64,000 nt of DNA from Clavulina sp. PMI_390 (taxonomy: Eukaryota > Basidiomycota > Agaricomycetes > Cantharellales > Hydnaceae): assembly GCA_015039315.1 (NCBI GenBank), contig WIDE01000051.1, positions 62,001 through 126,000 on the forward strand. The letters are read 5' to 3'. Of this stretch, positions 50,914 through 63,030 are shown in pieces. The position numbers and the translations under genes are program-made. The notes beneath the pieces are model-generated. The model was not told where the DNA came from and made no database searches. It saw nothing but the letters and a program-made list of their open reading frames with translations. Positions within the stretch are counted from its first letter, which is position 1. Every line of letters begins with the position of its first letter.

Positions 50914-52070
50914 CTAATCTTTCGCCAGCGCAGCGAAATCGACGTGAGGAAACTCTGCCTTCTCGCTCAACAACCCCTCGCCCCAGCACATTAACCTAAT
51001 GAGGTTCAGCAGTTTAGTCTCCGTTCCCTGACTGGAGCTCTTCAGGATCGCAGAATTGACCTCTGCCGCAGTGCGCAAGCGTTGCGAAGGATGCAAGAGT
51101 TCAGCGATGGCAGGTGGGAGATTGGGTGTAGCGTCAAAGGCAAGAAGCGCCATTGTTCGCTCGAGCTCAATGAGGAATTCAGGGTGCTCTTCTCCACGAG
51201 GAGCTAACTCCGTTTGAGCAAATATCAGAGCTTGCTCGATGTCACCCTGGCGGATGAATTCAATCAGACGCTGCTGCTGCAGGTGGAAGTAGAGTTGAGG
51301 GTTCGTATCAAGGATCTAGCGGAGCAAGGTTCAAATGGTTGTTAGAATCTGCGGTGCAGCCGAAACAACAAGCAACGGGGAGGAAGAAGGTTCATATTGA
51401 AGACTGAAGTTTTGGTGTTTCGAGTCTCATCAGCGACCCCTCGGGTCTGAGAGTGGTGCATGAAAGAGTTTAATCATTTGCAACGACAGCGCAGCACGCT
51501 GGGGTAGCTCAGTGAAAGAGGACTATGAATACATACCTCAGGATTGAGATTGTTAACTTTCGTGATGGCTTCCTCAACCTCGCCGCGCTGTATCGCTTCG
51601 CGAATGTTCATGCGCGACTCGATTGAGTCAAGATCCACACCTGGAGGCAAATTTGCCTCTTTGCTGAACTCCTCGGCTGCGGTCTTGTAGCCTTCGATCA
51701 CAAGGTAATCCATCACGAGACGATTGAGGTCACTGGTGAGCGATATGGTCGTCAGTTATCACGTTCACAGCAGTGAAGAATCAACGATAAGAAATGGAAG
51801 CTTCATTGATGTCCTTAAGACCATTTGTATCCTCGAATAGGATCAGAGAGATTCCCAATGTTGGCATAATCATAAATTGCATGGGGTATGATGAAACGAT
51901 GGAGAAGAGGGAAGTGGTACTCACTCTTTGGAAACTTTCACCTCCTCCAAGCGTCGATCCCACTCCGCAGAGGTAACGGTGACCTTTGACTATCCATAAA
52001 CTAATTTGATGAGGAATCGCCACTGTCGAAGCTGGGAAGGAAAAAAAAAGCAGCAAAAAGAACTAACCAT
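50914..52070 (-). CDS. GID8: GID8 subunit of the GID/CTLH ubiquitin ligase
   Basis: Four exons (52070-52068, 51989-51925, 51732-51537, 51315-50914) give 221 residues. The N-terminus reads SKVTVTSAEWDRRLEEVKVS, then the LisH segment DDLNRLVMDYLVIEGYKTAA and the CTLH/CRA part SRMNIREAIQRGEVEEAITK, NLNPEILDTNPQLYFHLQQQ, RLIEFIRQGDIEQALIFAQT and ELERTMALLAFD. It aligns along its whole length with GID8/TWA1, the scaffold that joins RanBPM-like and RING subunits of the GID ligase, which degrades gluconeogenic enzymes when glucose returns. The first coding exon appears to be the ATG alone, ahead of a GT donor (gttagt). The start was chosen because it restores the expected N-terminus. The gene is divergent from proteasome chaperone 3 across 99 nt. 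Confidence 0.9.
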
Positions 52071-52169
52071 GGGAACTAGAGCCTTTTATAGCAATTGTGC
52101 ACGTGCGCTCTCGGCATTTACCGTATACCAACGCAAGCGATCAGTGCTGAACCAACAAAATACCTACCG
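52071..52169. promoter_or_regulatory. compact divergent promoter between GID8 and PAC3
   Basis: Only 99 nt separate the two start codons, which face away from each other. The spacer must hold both 5' leaders or the transcripts must overlap, so a shared bidirectional promoter is likely. No TATA box was seen in it. Confidence 0.5.
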
Positions 52170-52774
52170 ATGCGGCCCGTTGCACATGCATCTACGATAA
52201 TAGACGGATTGGAAACTCAAATATTGCTACAAAACTATGCTGATCGGGTGCTTGTGCTTGTGACTCAGTTGGGGAAGGTCGGCTGTCTTGTGGGTGCAGA
52301 CTTCCTCCTTAGGATATCGTTATGCAAGGCAAACGCTCGCCATTGCATCTGTTTCCCGGCTTATTTGTCTGAGTCGACCTCTGAGGATCGTCTTCTTTCT
52401 GCATCATATGATAGATTCAAGCCACAATACCACAAACTACTCCACTTTCCGCCCCACCTACTGCTGAGGATTCGGCCTCATCAGCACTTCCGTCTCCACC
52501 CCCATCAATTCAGCTCACTCCGATCTTAGGGCACCCACCGTCGGACGAGCTTCATTCGTTCTATAACCTACTGGCCTCCCAAATTGCCACTCTGATATGG
52601 ACTCACGAGGAAGTAGAGTTTGGTGATGGGGTCGGGATCGGCGGTAATCGCAGGCCGATTATAGTTGGCCTGGCCCTTAAAAACTCATTGCTTGGAGGCT
52701 CGGAGGCCGAAGTCAAACTAGAAGCACAGTTCAAGGGTGTGGGAGCAGCTACTCTGGATTTACTGCGTGCTTGA
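52170..52774 (+). CDS. proteasome assembly chaperone 3 (PSMG3-like)
   Basis: Two exons (52170-52293 and 52422-52774) give 158 residues. The first exon encodes MRPVAHASTIIDGLETQILL, NYADRVLVLVTQLGKVGCLV, matching the start of PAC3/PSMG3 (a beta strand followed by VTQxGKxGxLV). The second exon has a Pro/Ser linker, then DELHSFYNLLASQIATLIWT and RRPIIVGLALKNSLL, the other strands of the fold, and ends GAATLDLLRA. PAC3 pairs with PAC4 to help form the alpha ring of the 20S proteasome. The splice (phase 1, donor gtgcag, acceptor ttcaag) was chosen because it joins GKVGCLV to ATIPQTT. The acceptor lacks a strong pyrimidine tract. The family identity is clear in two separate blocks but the short length limits certainty. 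Confidence 0.75.
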
Positions 52775-53376
52775 CATTCGGAAAAGTCATTACTGGGGAA
52801 TGAGGGTAATTAATTAAGCCAGATTGGCATCCTAACATATCTCATGATGGGGAGAGATGGGCGTTGGTCCATCAAGTGCACGATTTGGCCGTCATGATGA
52901 AGACTATAGAAGAGATATTATCAGACGCCGTGATCGTATGAGGCTTGTAATGCAGCCCGAATAATTTTGATTGAATACGCAGATAAGATGAGAGTGACAG
53001 AGTGTCATGTACTAGTCCGCAAAGCAACCTTGACCAGCATATCGGGACAACAAGTCCAAACACGGATCCTCGCTCTTCTCGACCGTCACTTGAACATAAC
53101 ACGTGAATCAGCAGAAGCGACTCCCGTCATGTAGTACACTATACTAGGTATTTTGGACCTTTTGTGGCTAGGGAACATCAACTTTGTCGCTTATTTACGT
53201 TTGCGGAGAGCTAGCTGATCAAACAGCGGGAGGTGTCACTATGCTTCGCCCAATGCACCGGATTTTGAGGCAGTAAAAATGCCGCACAGAATGATTTAAA
53301 CCCGCACCCTACATTTGTGACCTCTCTCCAACCCCTCTCTTTCTCCATTTTCACTTTCTCCTCACAGCCATTCACG
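52775..53376. other. intergenic region upstream of the sedolisin gene
   Basis: About 600 nt between the PAC3 stop and the sedolisin ATG. The last 70 nt are a pyrimidine-rich leader (acctctctccaacccc). No gene was seen. Confidence 0.5.
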
Positions 53377-55480
53377 ATGGCGTTCTCGACAACTGCTCTT
53401 GCTGTGGCGTTTCTGTTAGGCACTTGCTCTGCGGCTCCAACATCTGTAGCTACACCTCTTATATCGTCGCGAGGTGCGGCAGTATCATATCCGACTTCTC
53501 AATCCTCTGCTCCAGCTGGTGGGGGTGATAACACTCGCATGGAGTTCGCTCCTCCACTTATCCCTACGCAGTGGTCGCAGCATATGAGTCCCCCAAACTT
53601 GGCTGCTTTCATGACGTTCACTTTCGTTCTTAAAGGCCAAGATTATGTGGGTCTTACGGCAAGAATGGAAAGCATAGCTTCAGCTCGGTCGAAGTGGCTC
53701 AGTGACGATGAGTTGAAAAGCTATGTGGGCCCAGTGGACGGTGCTGCAACTGCTGTGAACGTCGCCATGCAGCAAATGGCTGGCAGACTGGTTAGTACCT
53801 CACCTTATGGTGATAAGATTACAGTGAACGCTACTATCGCCGCTATCTCAAGGGTAAATCCTATTTGGTGATCTGCCTTCCCTGCCACGACCGCTGAACA
53901 AATTTAACACAGTTTTTCGAGGCAACATTCTTCAAGTTTGAGTTTGCCGGACAAGACCCTGTCCACCGTACAATGAACTATACCATCCCATCAGCGCTCG
54001 TCCCTTTCGTTTCTGATATCTACCCAATCAGCACATTCGGCACTGTCTCTCCAGTTAGACTGGTAAGCCATAGCAATACGACGACTCACCTTTCGAACTC
54101 CCGAGCACCACTAGACAGAAAGGCTCTTGGGAAATCCACCAGTAGTCAAAAGGGTTGCAGCAGCAGTACGACGACTCTGGCTTGCTACCGTAGCTTATAT
54201 GGATTTGACTCCTATCAGCCTGGTTCTGATGCTGGAATGAGCGACGGTCCTGCTGTCGGAGTGTACGTATCACCCTCCTTCTCCTTTCAATTTGTTGAGA
54301 GCTGAGACATTATGGCGATTTCTCGTGGCTAGTGTTGCATATATCGGCCAGAACTTCAGCCCTTCTGATCTGACTCTTTGGATGTCTAAATACCGTCCCG
54401 ACGGGACCAATTACCAGATGGGCATCATCGATGCGGATGGAGCTATGAACAATCCTGCTAACCCTGGTGTAGAAGCCGCGTTGGATACACAAACGATTGC
54501 TGGTCTCATCTATCCGCTGCCATCTAGTGAGTGCTAGGAGTATGCCCGCTTCTCTAGCAAGACGGTAACCGATCATACTTTGCACCGTTTAGTATTCTAT
54601 GATATTGGACCAGCACAACCTACTGGCGACGTCTTTCTCCTCACCTTCCAGCGCGCTATCGAGATGACCACTCCTCGTCCTCGCATCATCACGATCAGCT
54701 ATGGTTCTGACGAGGTGTACTTCTCATCCTCGCAGGCCAGCACTATGTGTCAAGCTGCACAACAGCTCACCGCGCTCGGCATTACCATCGTTGTCTCTTC
54801 TGGTGATTCGGGCGTCGACGGCGAAGGCGACCAATCTATGCCGCCCTTCCGACCAACTTATCCAGGAGGTTGTCCATTTATTCTTTCCGTAGGTGCGACT
54901 CAGAATTTTGGGCCTGAGGTGATGGCGGACACGACACTTGCAGGGTTTTATTCTGGTAGCGGGTTCTCAACGGTATTTCAACGGCCGAGCTATCAGGAGA
55001 ACCAGGTTCAGCAATACATCAGTTCTCTGAACGGTCTAAATGATGGTAAGTGCTATTCTAGTTAAGTGTTTTATCCCTTTCCCTACCTAACCTTGCCGTC
55101 ATCATCTACACCATACAGGCCAGTATAACACGGCCGGCCGCGCCTTCCCCGACATCTCTGCTCAGGGCTCGCGCCAGCCTGTTGTTCACGACGGCACCAC
55201 CTATCTCGTGGGTGGGACATCCGCCTCTGCGCCCATTATTGCAGGCGGCCTAGCGCTTATCAATGACCTGCTTATGCGCGCGGGCAAGCCATCCATTGGG
55301 TGGACACAACCCGTCTTATATAATAACCCACAGGCGTTCACAGATGTCACGAACGGAGGGAGCTATGCCTTGGATGGAGCGGGGAACCAGAAAGGGTTCC
55401 CCGCCGGGACTGGGTGGGATGCTGCTTCTGGCTTGGGAACTCCGATATTTAGTGCACTGAGGGCGGCGTATGGCGTTTAG
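53377..55480 (+). CDS. secreted sedolisin (S53) serine protease, tripeptidyl-peptidase-like
   Basis: Five exons (53377-53853, 53913-54262, 54333-54526, 54593-55045, 55119-55480) give 611 residues. A signal peptide (MAFSTTALAVAFLLGTCSAA) is followed by a pro-domain with TFVLKGQDYVGLTARM and SKWLSDDELKSYVGP, resembling the activation domain of kumamolisins. The catalytic domain begins near ACYRSLYGFDSYQP. GVEAALDTQTIAGL gives the Glu and Asp of the Ser-Glu-Asp triad, VSSGDSGVDGEGDQ the oxyanion Asp, and VGGTSASAPIIAGGLALIND the catalytic Ser. The end GTGWDAASGLGTPIF carries the calcium-site region. Fungal S53 enzymes act at acid pH outside the cell, releasing tripeptides or cutting proteins. 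The stretch RLVSHSNTTTHLSNSRAP reads through and was kept as coding rather than intron. Confidence 0.9.
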
Positions 55481-55662
55481 TTCTTGTGACTCGGGGTGCT
55501 TTTGGGCTCGTTGGGTATCTGTATCCTTATTGCCAAGATCTGAGCGCTTATACAGTTCCTGAATATCTAACAAACACATGAAATACTATACGCGTTTATC
55601 CCCTACTAATTCAGAGTGTGCATATATAGTAATTTTTTAACTTCAGGATTGAGATTCCGAAC

Positions 55663-57090
55663 ATGGAGGAGGGTGTTTGGGCCGAGAGTAATATGGACCC
55701 GGGAGCAACATCTTACCACAGAACCAAACAAAACCTCCCCATGTCTGTCCACCGCCAACCTCGGGAGAGAGAGCACTCCTCGAGAAGTGCACCATACCCA
55801 ACACACTCCTCTTCTAGTCATCACAATGGACACCGCGAGATGTCGGCATTCGATGACGGCGGACCCAGCGGGATGGTGGGACCACCTCATCCCTCTCGTC
55901 GTCGGAGCAGCCGACAGCCCCCTGCGCATGACGAAGCCTCCTTCCTCCCATCGAATGACAGGAACGAATGGTACTACCCCGTAGCTGGGCGAGAGAGAGC
56001 CGGGAGTGCAAGCGAGGAGGATACGGCGGGTGCTAGTAATGAGGGCGAAGATTTCGGGGAGGGAGGCATGATGGAGAGTGATGATGAGGCTTTGCAAGCT
56101 TCGAGGAGTGGGAGGGGGAACTGGGGCAACAAGCTCGTGCAGGGCTCGCGCTGGATGAGGAAAGGCAAGATAGTTGCGTGGGGGCCTCATCGGACTGATT
56201 GGGAGGTGAGCTCTTCGTTCTGAATACCCTTTGTCGCCACTTTTTGTCATCCAGTCTCCTTTGCATATTCTTTTTTTCTCCACATCATGTCGATTTCTGA
56301 CCCTTTATATCTTCCCTTTTGGTAGATGGAAGCAAAGGCAAGGCAGCGGCTTCGACGAGTGTTACCTCGTTCAAGATCCCCAACCCCCGAACCCCCAAAT
56401 CTAGCTCACCTACGCCGAAGCTCCACCCCTCCTCTCGTTGCATCCTATGGGAGCGCCCCAACCATTAACAGTGCCGATTTCACTTCATTCGTCCTTGACC
56501 CCACTGTCCAACACGCGTTCACGTCCCCACATCTGGCTACCCTCCAAGACACTGCGACAGAACTTATAGCGGGCGAGGCCTCCACTCGGAAAGCCTTTGG
56601 ATCCCTATGGCGGGTACTGCAAGGGAATCTACAACGCCGAGACCCTGAGGCGGAGGAGGCTGGAGACGGGGACGAGGAGTATTCGGAGGAGCGAGAGGCA
56701 GAAGAGCGAGAACAAGAGCAGATAGACTCGCAAGCAACTGTGCGGCGGAGACGAGGGGATGCCTCGCTCGCAGAGGTTCAGCCCCTCGCGAAATTGTTCG
56801 TGTCGCCGGTGCCCATCCCACTAGGGGCGTTCGCGGCTCTGCCAGGTGGAATACCAGCCACACTTGCACCTAATGGACCCAGCCAGATTGTCGACCCGTC
56901 TCGCCAGCTTGATACATTCGAGTGGTGCTTGGGTGTGCTACGGGAGCTGGCGGATCATGGGAAAGAATATGTGTCGAGGTTGGAGGAGTTGCGCAATGGG
57001 TTGGGCGAGGCGAATGCGACACGATCCGCAGTGTGGACGGCATGTCGACAGACTGCCCTGGATGAACTGACAGAGAGGAGAAACGCGTAG
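55663..57090 (+). CDS. Rxt2-like protein (possible Rpd3L histone deacetylase subunit)
   Basis: Two exons (55663-56205, 56326-57090) give 435 residues. The first ~150 residues are Ser/His/Glu-rich and disordered. The block RGNWGNKLVQGSRWMRKGKI then VAWGPHRTDWEMEAKARQRL resembles the GNKL-x-RxxR motif region of the Rxt2 N-terminal family, with an acidic lead-in (SEEDTAGASNEGEDF). Further on come TSFVLDPTVQHAFTSPHLAT, an acidic coiled stretch (EEYSEEREAEEREQEQID) and a helical C-terminus (FEWCLGVLRELADHGKEYVS). Rxt2 is a structural subunit of the Rpd3L deacetylase complex acting on chromatin. The match is from a short motif and general layout only, so the function is a suggestion. The start is the first ATG after a stop-rich leader. 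Confidence 0.45.
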
Positions 57091-57535
57091 TGTAAATATA
57101 CCCCCTCCTCCCCTTCTCGCCTTTAGTGCGGGCTCCTTTGTGTTGTCAGTTGAGAGGCGGTAGTGGGCTGTATGCGATGTGGGCACTCCAGCCGCTATCG
57201 ATTTCGCTGCTGTTGCCTTTGCTGTTGTATTGTTCTATACTCGTATTCTTATTCAACTCGGAACGATAACAATCTGTATGCATGAAAGACGCGTTATTTT
57301 ATCCTTTTTCCATGACGTGATCGGACGCGTCGGAGAGCCCACCAGGAGACCTCCCAGCGCCACGTGACTGAACACATCTGCCAAAAAATCAGCACACTAC
57401 CATCCAGGTCAGTGCCACTTGTCCCCTATTCGAATCGATTCATCCAGTCTACTCACAGCACGCCGGCATCCTTAAGACTACCGTCTACCTGATACTACCT
57501 TTCAGGACTCAGCAAACTATCAAACTCCTATCATC
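57091..57535. other. intergenic spacer before the GYF gene
   Basis: About 445 nt between same-strand genes, with T-rich 3' sequence first and then the promoter and C/T-rich leader (cctgatactacctttcagg) of the GYF gene. No gene was seen. Confidence 0.5.
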
Positions 57536-60500
57536 ATGAGCTCTACTCAAGCTGCCTCCATGCAATTCACTCCCGAATGGTTGAAGCCTGGACGAAAGCA
57601 ACCAACTAAACAACCCTCGTATTCTTCACTTGGTGCGCTTGCTCAAGAACTGTTCACTTCGTAGATCTAGTCTTGCTGATTCTGCATCGTCATCGTCATC
57701 ATCATCACGAACTATGACTTGATTGTGCATGTGTGCTGGGCGCGTATATACAGAGGACGAAGCTTCACGCAAAGCCTCCCTCAACACTAATCCGCCTGAT
57801 GGCACTAATAATATCGCCATAGCAAGTGCTAATGCCCCTCTCACCACGACAGCTTCCTACTCCTCTCTCCTTGGCAGCAATTCCCCTCTCGACACGATGG
57901 CTGGTGGGGCCAGCCATCTCCTCCCACCAGGCCACGATCCCGCACACCCCTTCCGCTACTCGAAAGACCAACTGCTCGGCGTGTGGAGGGATGGTGGCGT
58001 CCAGAAAGGCGTGTTGGGTGTTGAAGTGGCTCGCTGGCCGGGGATTGTGAGAGATTCAGTCACCGAGCCAGCTGGGATGCGGGAGATGAGTGTAGAAGAA
58101 AGAAAGGCATGTAGCTTCATTCCCCTTTATATCGCTTATCCGACGTGTTTTTTGTGCTCTGCTACGTTGCCAGCGTTGCTTCAGGACTCGCACGCGCCTC
58201 GTGTTTCTGATGATGATGATGCCTACTTGGTGCTGACACCTGTTTCTTTACTTGCTACCATCGTTCTTCCAATCAGCTCTTCTCACAGCCTCTAAACTCT
58301 AATGCGACCGCTAATAATCATAGCCGACGGAATGGCGCAGGCACCCCTAACCTGACGCTCAACAGTGGGGGAGGGAAAGGCGGCTTGGGCAGTGCCGCTC
58401 TCCCCAGCCCTCGGAACGAGCGTTTCTCTAGCGGTGGAATAGGGCGTGGCGACGTGTCTGCGAGCTCCTCTGGTCTGACACGCCGTCGGAAGGATGACTC
58501 AGGTGGTACGTTCCTTCTCATTTGCGCTTGCTACTCCTTCAGTAACGGCTTGATTGCGATCCGCCAGACCCCCCAGCACCGGTAGGAGTCTACCGACCGC
58601 GCCAGTTATCCCTAAGCGGAGCAAGTGGCATGTCTATCACAAATGGTGCATTGCCTTCCCCTCGTGGTCGTGGTGGCGTCGGGGTAGACGGTGTCATGGG
58701 CGAGTCTTGGATGCGTCGTCGACCAAGCGAGCGTTCAAGTCTCAATACAGCGGCGGCGGCAGCAGCTGCTGCTGCAAGCTCCGATGGGGCAATATCCACC
58801 CCAACATCATCTGTACCCGCTGACACTCCACTGGAGCCTCATCCAGAATACGCTGATGAACCCGAGGCTCAGTCCGATGGCCCGATTATGGATGGAGACT
58901 TGGCTATACCGCAGTCCGTGTACGAGCGTCCAGCCGATGCCACGATACCTGACCCATTAGAGACTGCTCGCCCCTCCAGCACCAACAGGATGGCTGACTC
59001 GCCTCACTCGTTCTCGTCGCAACAATTCAGTAATGATGCCGGTGTCGAGGGCCGTGATGATACTTTGGGTGTCTCGGGATCAGCATCTCTTCAACCTGTG
59101 TCCAATGTTGCCCCCTTTGGCACCATGGCTGGCCCTCCACCTGGCTTAATACCGAACGAATCTGTGCAATGGAGCTACAAGGACCACGATGGTAACATTC
59201 AAGGTTTGTATTCTTCTACAGCTTCACACATGCTGGTTGTTGAATATGAACTCGTCCATTCGAATAGGACCATACGCAGCACCGCAGATGCATCAGTGGG
59301 CAGGCGCAGGCTACTTCCCAGATAACATCCTCATTCAACGAATTCCTCCTTACGACCCTCTGGAACCCCATGCGTTCCTCTCAGTCGGCTTCTATAAGGA
59401 GAAACTGCCGCCTCATCTCGCCGATAATCTGTTCATGCGAGGAATGGAGCTGGCTCCTCCGCGCCCTCCACAACAATTCATCGATGAACATCGCGATCGT
59501 TCGCTATTGCCTCCTTCAAGAACTGGGTCTGTCGGTGCTCCTCCCCCTCCGTATCAGAGCCATATTGCACCTGGTGGGGGAAGCGGCTACTCTTCCCCGT
59601 TCGCTGCCAGCGCAGTGGCGATTGGCAATAATGGAATCGGCGCAGCTGATGTTTCCTCGCACATCGCCCCTCGCCACCAAGGCACAGGTTTCGATTCGTT
59701 CTCTACTATGGCGCCTGCGCAGAACCAACAGCTCCAAGCATCGCCTCTTGGCGGATCCCCTGCGCTGTCGAGCGGCCTGGCGCAGAGCTTCGGCTCAGGT
59801 TCAGGCTCTGCATTCCCCGCTCACTTTGGTACGAATGTAGGAGCATCAGGCGGTAGGGATACCCCTCTCAGTGCTGTAGAGCGTGATCGTCAAGAGCGAG
59901 ACGATTATTTCAAATCACTACGCGAGCAAGAGCTTGCAAACCGGGCAAATATGGCTCCAGGTCCCATTCGCACGAACAGCTTGAACAACGGGATGAGTGG
60001 CCCTGGTGTGGGTATGAGTCCGATTGGGTATGGCTCGCCTTCTCCATTTGGAGGACAACAGCCTGTCATGAATCGCTCTCCACTATATGCGAACGCGAGT
60101 TCTGTGGGATCTCTTGGGGGTTATCAGCAGTCACAACCCTCCCAAGGTCTGAATGCATATCAGTCCGCCTTCCCTCGCCCAGGTGCGGTGAACTACCCAC
60201 AAACTCAGCAGAATATCCCAACTCCCAGTATCAATACGCCAGGCAGCGCATGGAACCAGGCCCCGGCCGGCTATCTTTCGCGCCAAATGGCCCCTCCTTC
60301 CGTCGCCTCTCAATCTCAGGCGCAAGGCTGGAACGATCCTTTCGCGCGTCCACAGCAGGATGATGGCTGGGGGATACACCGTCAGCAGATCGCATCAGCG
60401 ATGCAGCCCCAAGCACCCCCATCCCAGCAGTTCTTTGCTGAGCGTCCGCCGCCGCCTACGGGTTACATGAGCCTTGGTGCGAGGTTCTCTACTGCAATGG

Positions 60501-62461
60501 TCCAGTCGCAGGTCGAGACCAACCTTGTAGTACCCAAGGTCTACTCTGACCCGACCCCAGTGCCGATGCCGATGCCAACTCAATCTGCCAGCGTCGATAA
60601 TGCTGATATTAGCAACTCCAGCGCGCCAGCTACAAACCTGAATTTGGGCGCGGATTTGGCGGTGCCTTCTATCCCTGAGGAACCCTCGAGTGCTGGACTG
60701 ACACCATCATTTGAACGCGAAGTGGATCAGTTGACCGATCAGCTGGATTCTACCCAAGTAGTTGAGGAAGCACAGCCAATTGCTGAGGTTGCCGATGTGG
60801 TTCCAGAAGAAGTGGCTCCAAGTGAGCCAACACCTATTGTTGAAGAGCCACCTGTCCCAGCGCCTACCACGACCTCCAAATCGCGTCGGAAAGCCAACGA
60901 TGCTACAGCAGCCGCTCCTATTTCGGTCAAGACTGATGTTGCTGCTTCTGCCCCCAGCCCATCGCCCACCCCCGTCAGTCCACCCAAGTCGTCGTCCAAG
61001 GCTGCCAAGGATGCTCCTGCTGTATCGGAGACAACCTCAGATGCGACTGTCGCTTCCACTCCCGCACCTCCAGCTGCAACAACCCCCGTCGCTCCTCCCA
61101 AGCCTGCTTGGTCGAGTCCAGTTACGCCTGCTGGTGCCTCGGGCGGGCCTAATGCTGCGTCTCAATCGCTCCGCGAAATCCAGGAGCTTGAAGCTAAGCG
61201 CTCCGAGGCACGCAAGGAGAAAGAGCGACAGCAGCGTGCTGCTGCCCTCGCTGCACAACAAGCCGCGTCCGCATCTGACGAGGAGCCTCTACCCAAGACA
61301 ACTACATGGGGCTTGGGTGCAAGAGGCACTGCCAGTGCTGCTGCTGTGGCCACCAGCGGATCCCACACCGCCGTCTCTCCTGGGGGTGCCTCCACACCCA
61401 CTTCAGCAACTGCAGCTTCGACAACGGCGAGCGTTTGGGGAGGTAATGCAGCAAGCACAAAGAAGAAAACCATGAAGGAAATCCTTGAAGAAGAGGAAAG
61501 GCGCAAGAAGGCTGCCGCTGCAAGCCTCGCTCAGGCACAGGCTGCGCATCGCGATAGTTCTACGAACGGTGCTGATAGCCCAACCTCCGCTGCGGGCAAC
61601 GGGAAGAAGGGATACGCGGACTCAGCGAAGATCGGGGAGGCCAAAGCTCCCTCACCCGTCACTACCGGCTCAGCAGGTGGTGCTTGGGTTACTGTGGGCA
61701 GCAAGGCAACAACATCGTCTGTTCCTGCTGCAGTAACCACTCCTGCTCTCGCTCGTGCCCCCGCGTCGTCAACTTCAATCAAGATCAGCACCGCTGCTGT
61801 TGCGTCCCTTCCCGCTCGCCCCAGTGCCGCGGTAATCTCGTCTGCTTCTACCCCGAAGAAGCCTACCGCCGCTGCCGTAGCTGCTACCCAAGATGACAAG
61901 ACTGCTGGACCGGGCCCCGATTTCCTCAAGTGGCTCAAGGAGGCCCTTCGAGGTCTCAATGGTGTAAATGGTATGTTATTCTCCACCAGATAATCCATTC
62001 CCGGTACTGATAAATTCCCTCATAACCATCCTCCTATTACACAGTTGACGAGTTCATTGGCATGCTTCTCGACTTCCCCGTCGAGCCTGATGCGACAACA
62101 ACAGAGATTATCTCCGAGATGGTTTACGCAAACAGCAAAGTTTTGGATGGGCGACGGTTCGTATCAGAGTTTGTTGCGAGACGCAAGGCCGATGTTGCTC
62201 GTTCTCGGGGAGGAGCGGGTGCAACGAGCTCTAGTAACGAGAATGGCGTTGGTGCTGCTGCAGCTGGCCCGAGTGGAAGTGGGTGGGGCAAGGGCAGCCT
62301 TGCTGATGGTGCGTTCTCTCTTGAAAATTTCCAGATCATCCCGTTCTTGTTGTCTGACCGTGGAATTTCCTGGCCTTGTAGTTGTCAAAGCCCAACCAAA
62401 GCAGCAAGCTGAAAAGGAGTGGGGATACAAGGTCGTCAAGAAAAAGGGCAAGAGGACCTAG
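57536..62461 (+). CDS. GYF-domain protein of the GIGYF/Smy2 type
   Basis: Seven exons (57536-57632, 57754-58106, 58277-58505, 58568-59203, 59268-61970, 62045-62308, 62382-62461) give 1453 residues. Early motifs are FTPEWLKPGRKQP, HPFRYSKDQLLGVWRDGG and a REMSVEERKLFSQPLNS-like stretch, all seen in fungal Smy2 relatives. The GYF domain is VQWSYKDHDGNIQGPYAAPQ followed by MHQWAGAGYFPDNILIQRI, which binds proline-rich PPG-phi ligands. Long Gln/Ala/Pro/Ser-rich regions follow, with a charged helix (RSEARKEKERQQRAAALAAQ), a LKWLKEALRGLNGV and VDEFIGMLLDFPVEPD block, and a basic end KEWGYKVVKKKGKRT. Such proteins act in translational repression, mRNA decay and vesicle traffic. Intron 2 seems to use a GC donor (gcatgt), needed to keep frame. 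Confidence 0.9.
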
Positions 62462-63030
62462 ATGCTAGTTCACTATATCTGTGGCCTTGACACTCTTTTT
62501 GATCTCGTTCTGCTTCTCCAATTAACTGCTCTGTCACTCCTTCCTTCCGCTGTCAACCTCAACCCTGCTCGCTCTTTGCTTTTGTTTTCTTTTTCAGGCG
62601 CTGTACTACCTGGTCGGAATGCTCTGTCTCATGTTGCAACACTGCACTCTAATCAATTCTTTCAAATTGTTGCGCCTAATGATTTCCTGGCATTGCATTT
62701 GATTCCATGTGAACTGTCGCTTTCTTTTTACCCGGTAAAAAGACGAGCCCCACTAACTCTGCTTCTACCCCAGTTTGCGTCTTTGTCTGAGTGAAGCAAC
62801 GTTATTGATGGATAGCAAGATAGCGCGAGCTATGTACACGTCGAATGTGTCAATGAATGCGGAACAGAAGGAAATGCCTCAAGTGCGTGAACAAAGACGA
62901 CCAGAGGTAGCAGTAATGAAAAAAGTGATAGGAGAACAACTGTGAAAGCACCTTTTTGGAAGATGTGGATAACCCAAAGAATGAAACCAGATACTCGCTG
63001 ATCGATCAAGAGGATGGAGTGCCAAAGGGT
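62462..63030. other. convergent 3' spacer
   Basis: About 570 nt between the stop codons of the GYF gene and the peroxiredoxin gene. The left half is T-rich untranslated sequence. No gene was seen. Confidence 0.5.

Noticed and set aside
54063..54118. Possible intron in the sedolisin gene
   Set aside because: A GT donor and AG acceptor exist, but splicing would shift the frame, whereas reading through leads into ACYRSLYGFDSYQ.
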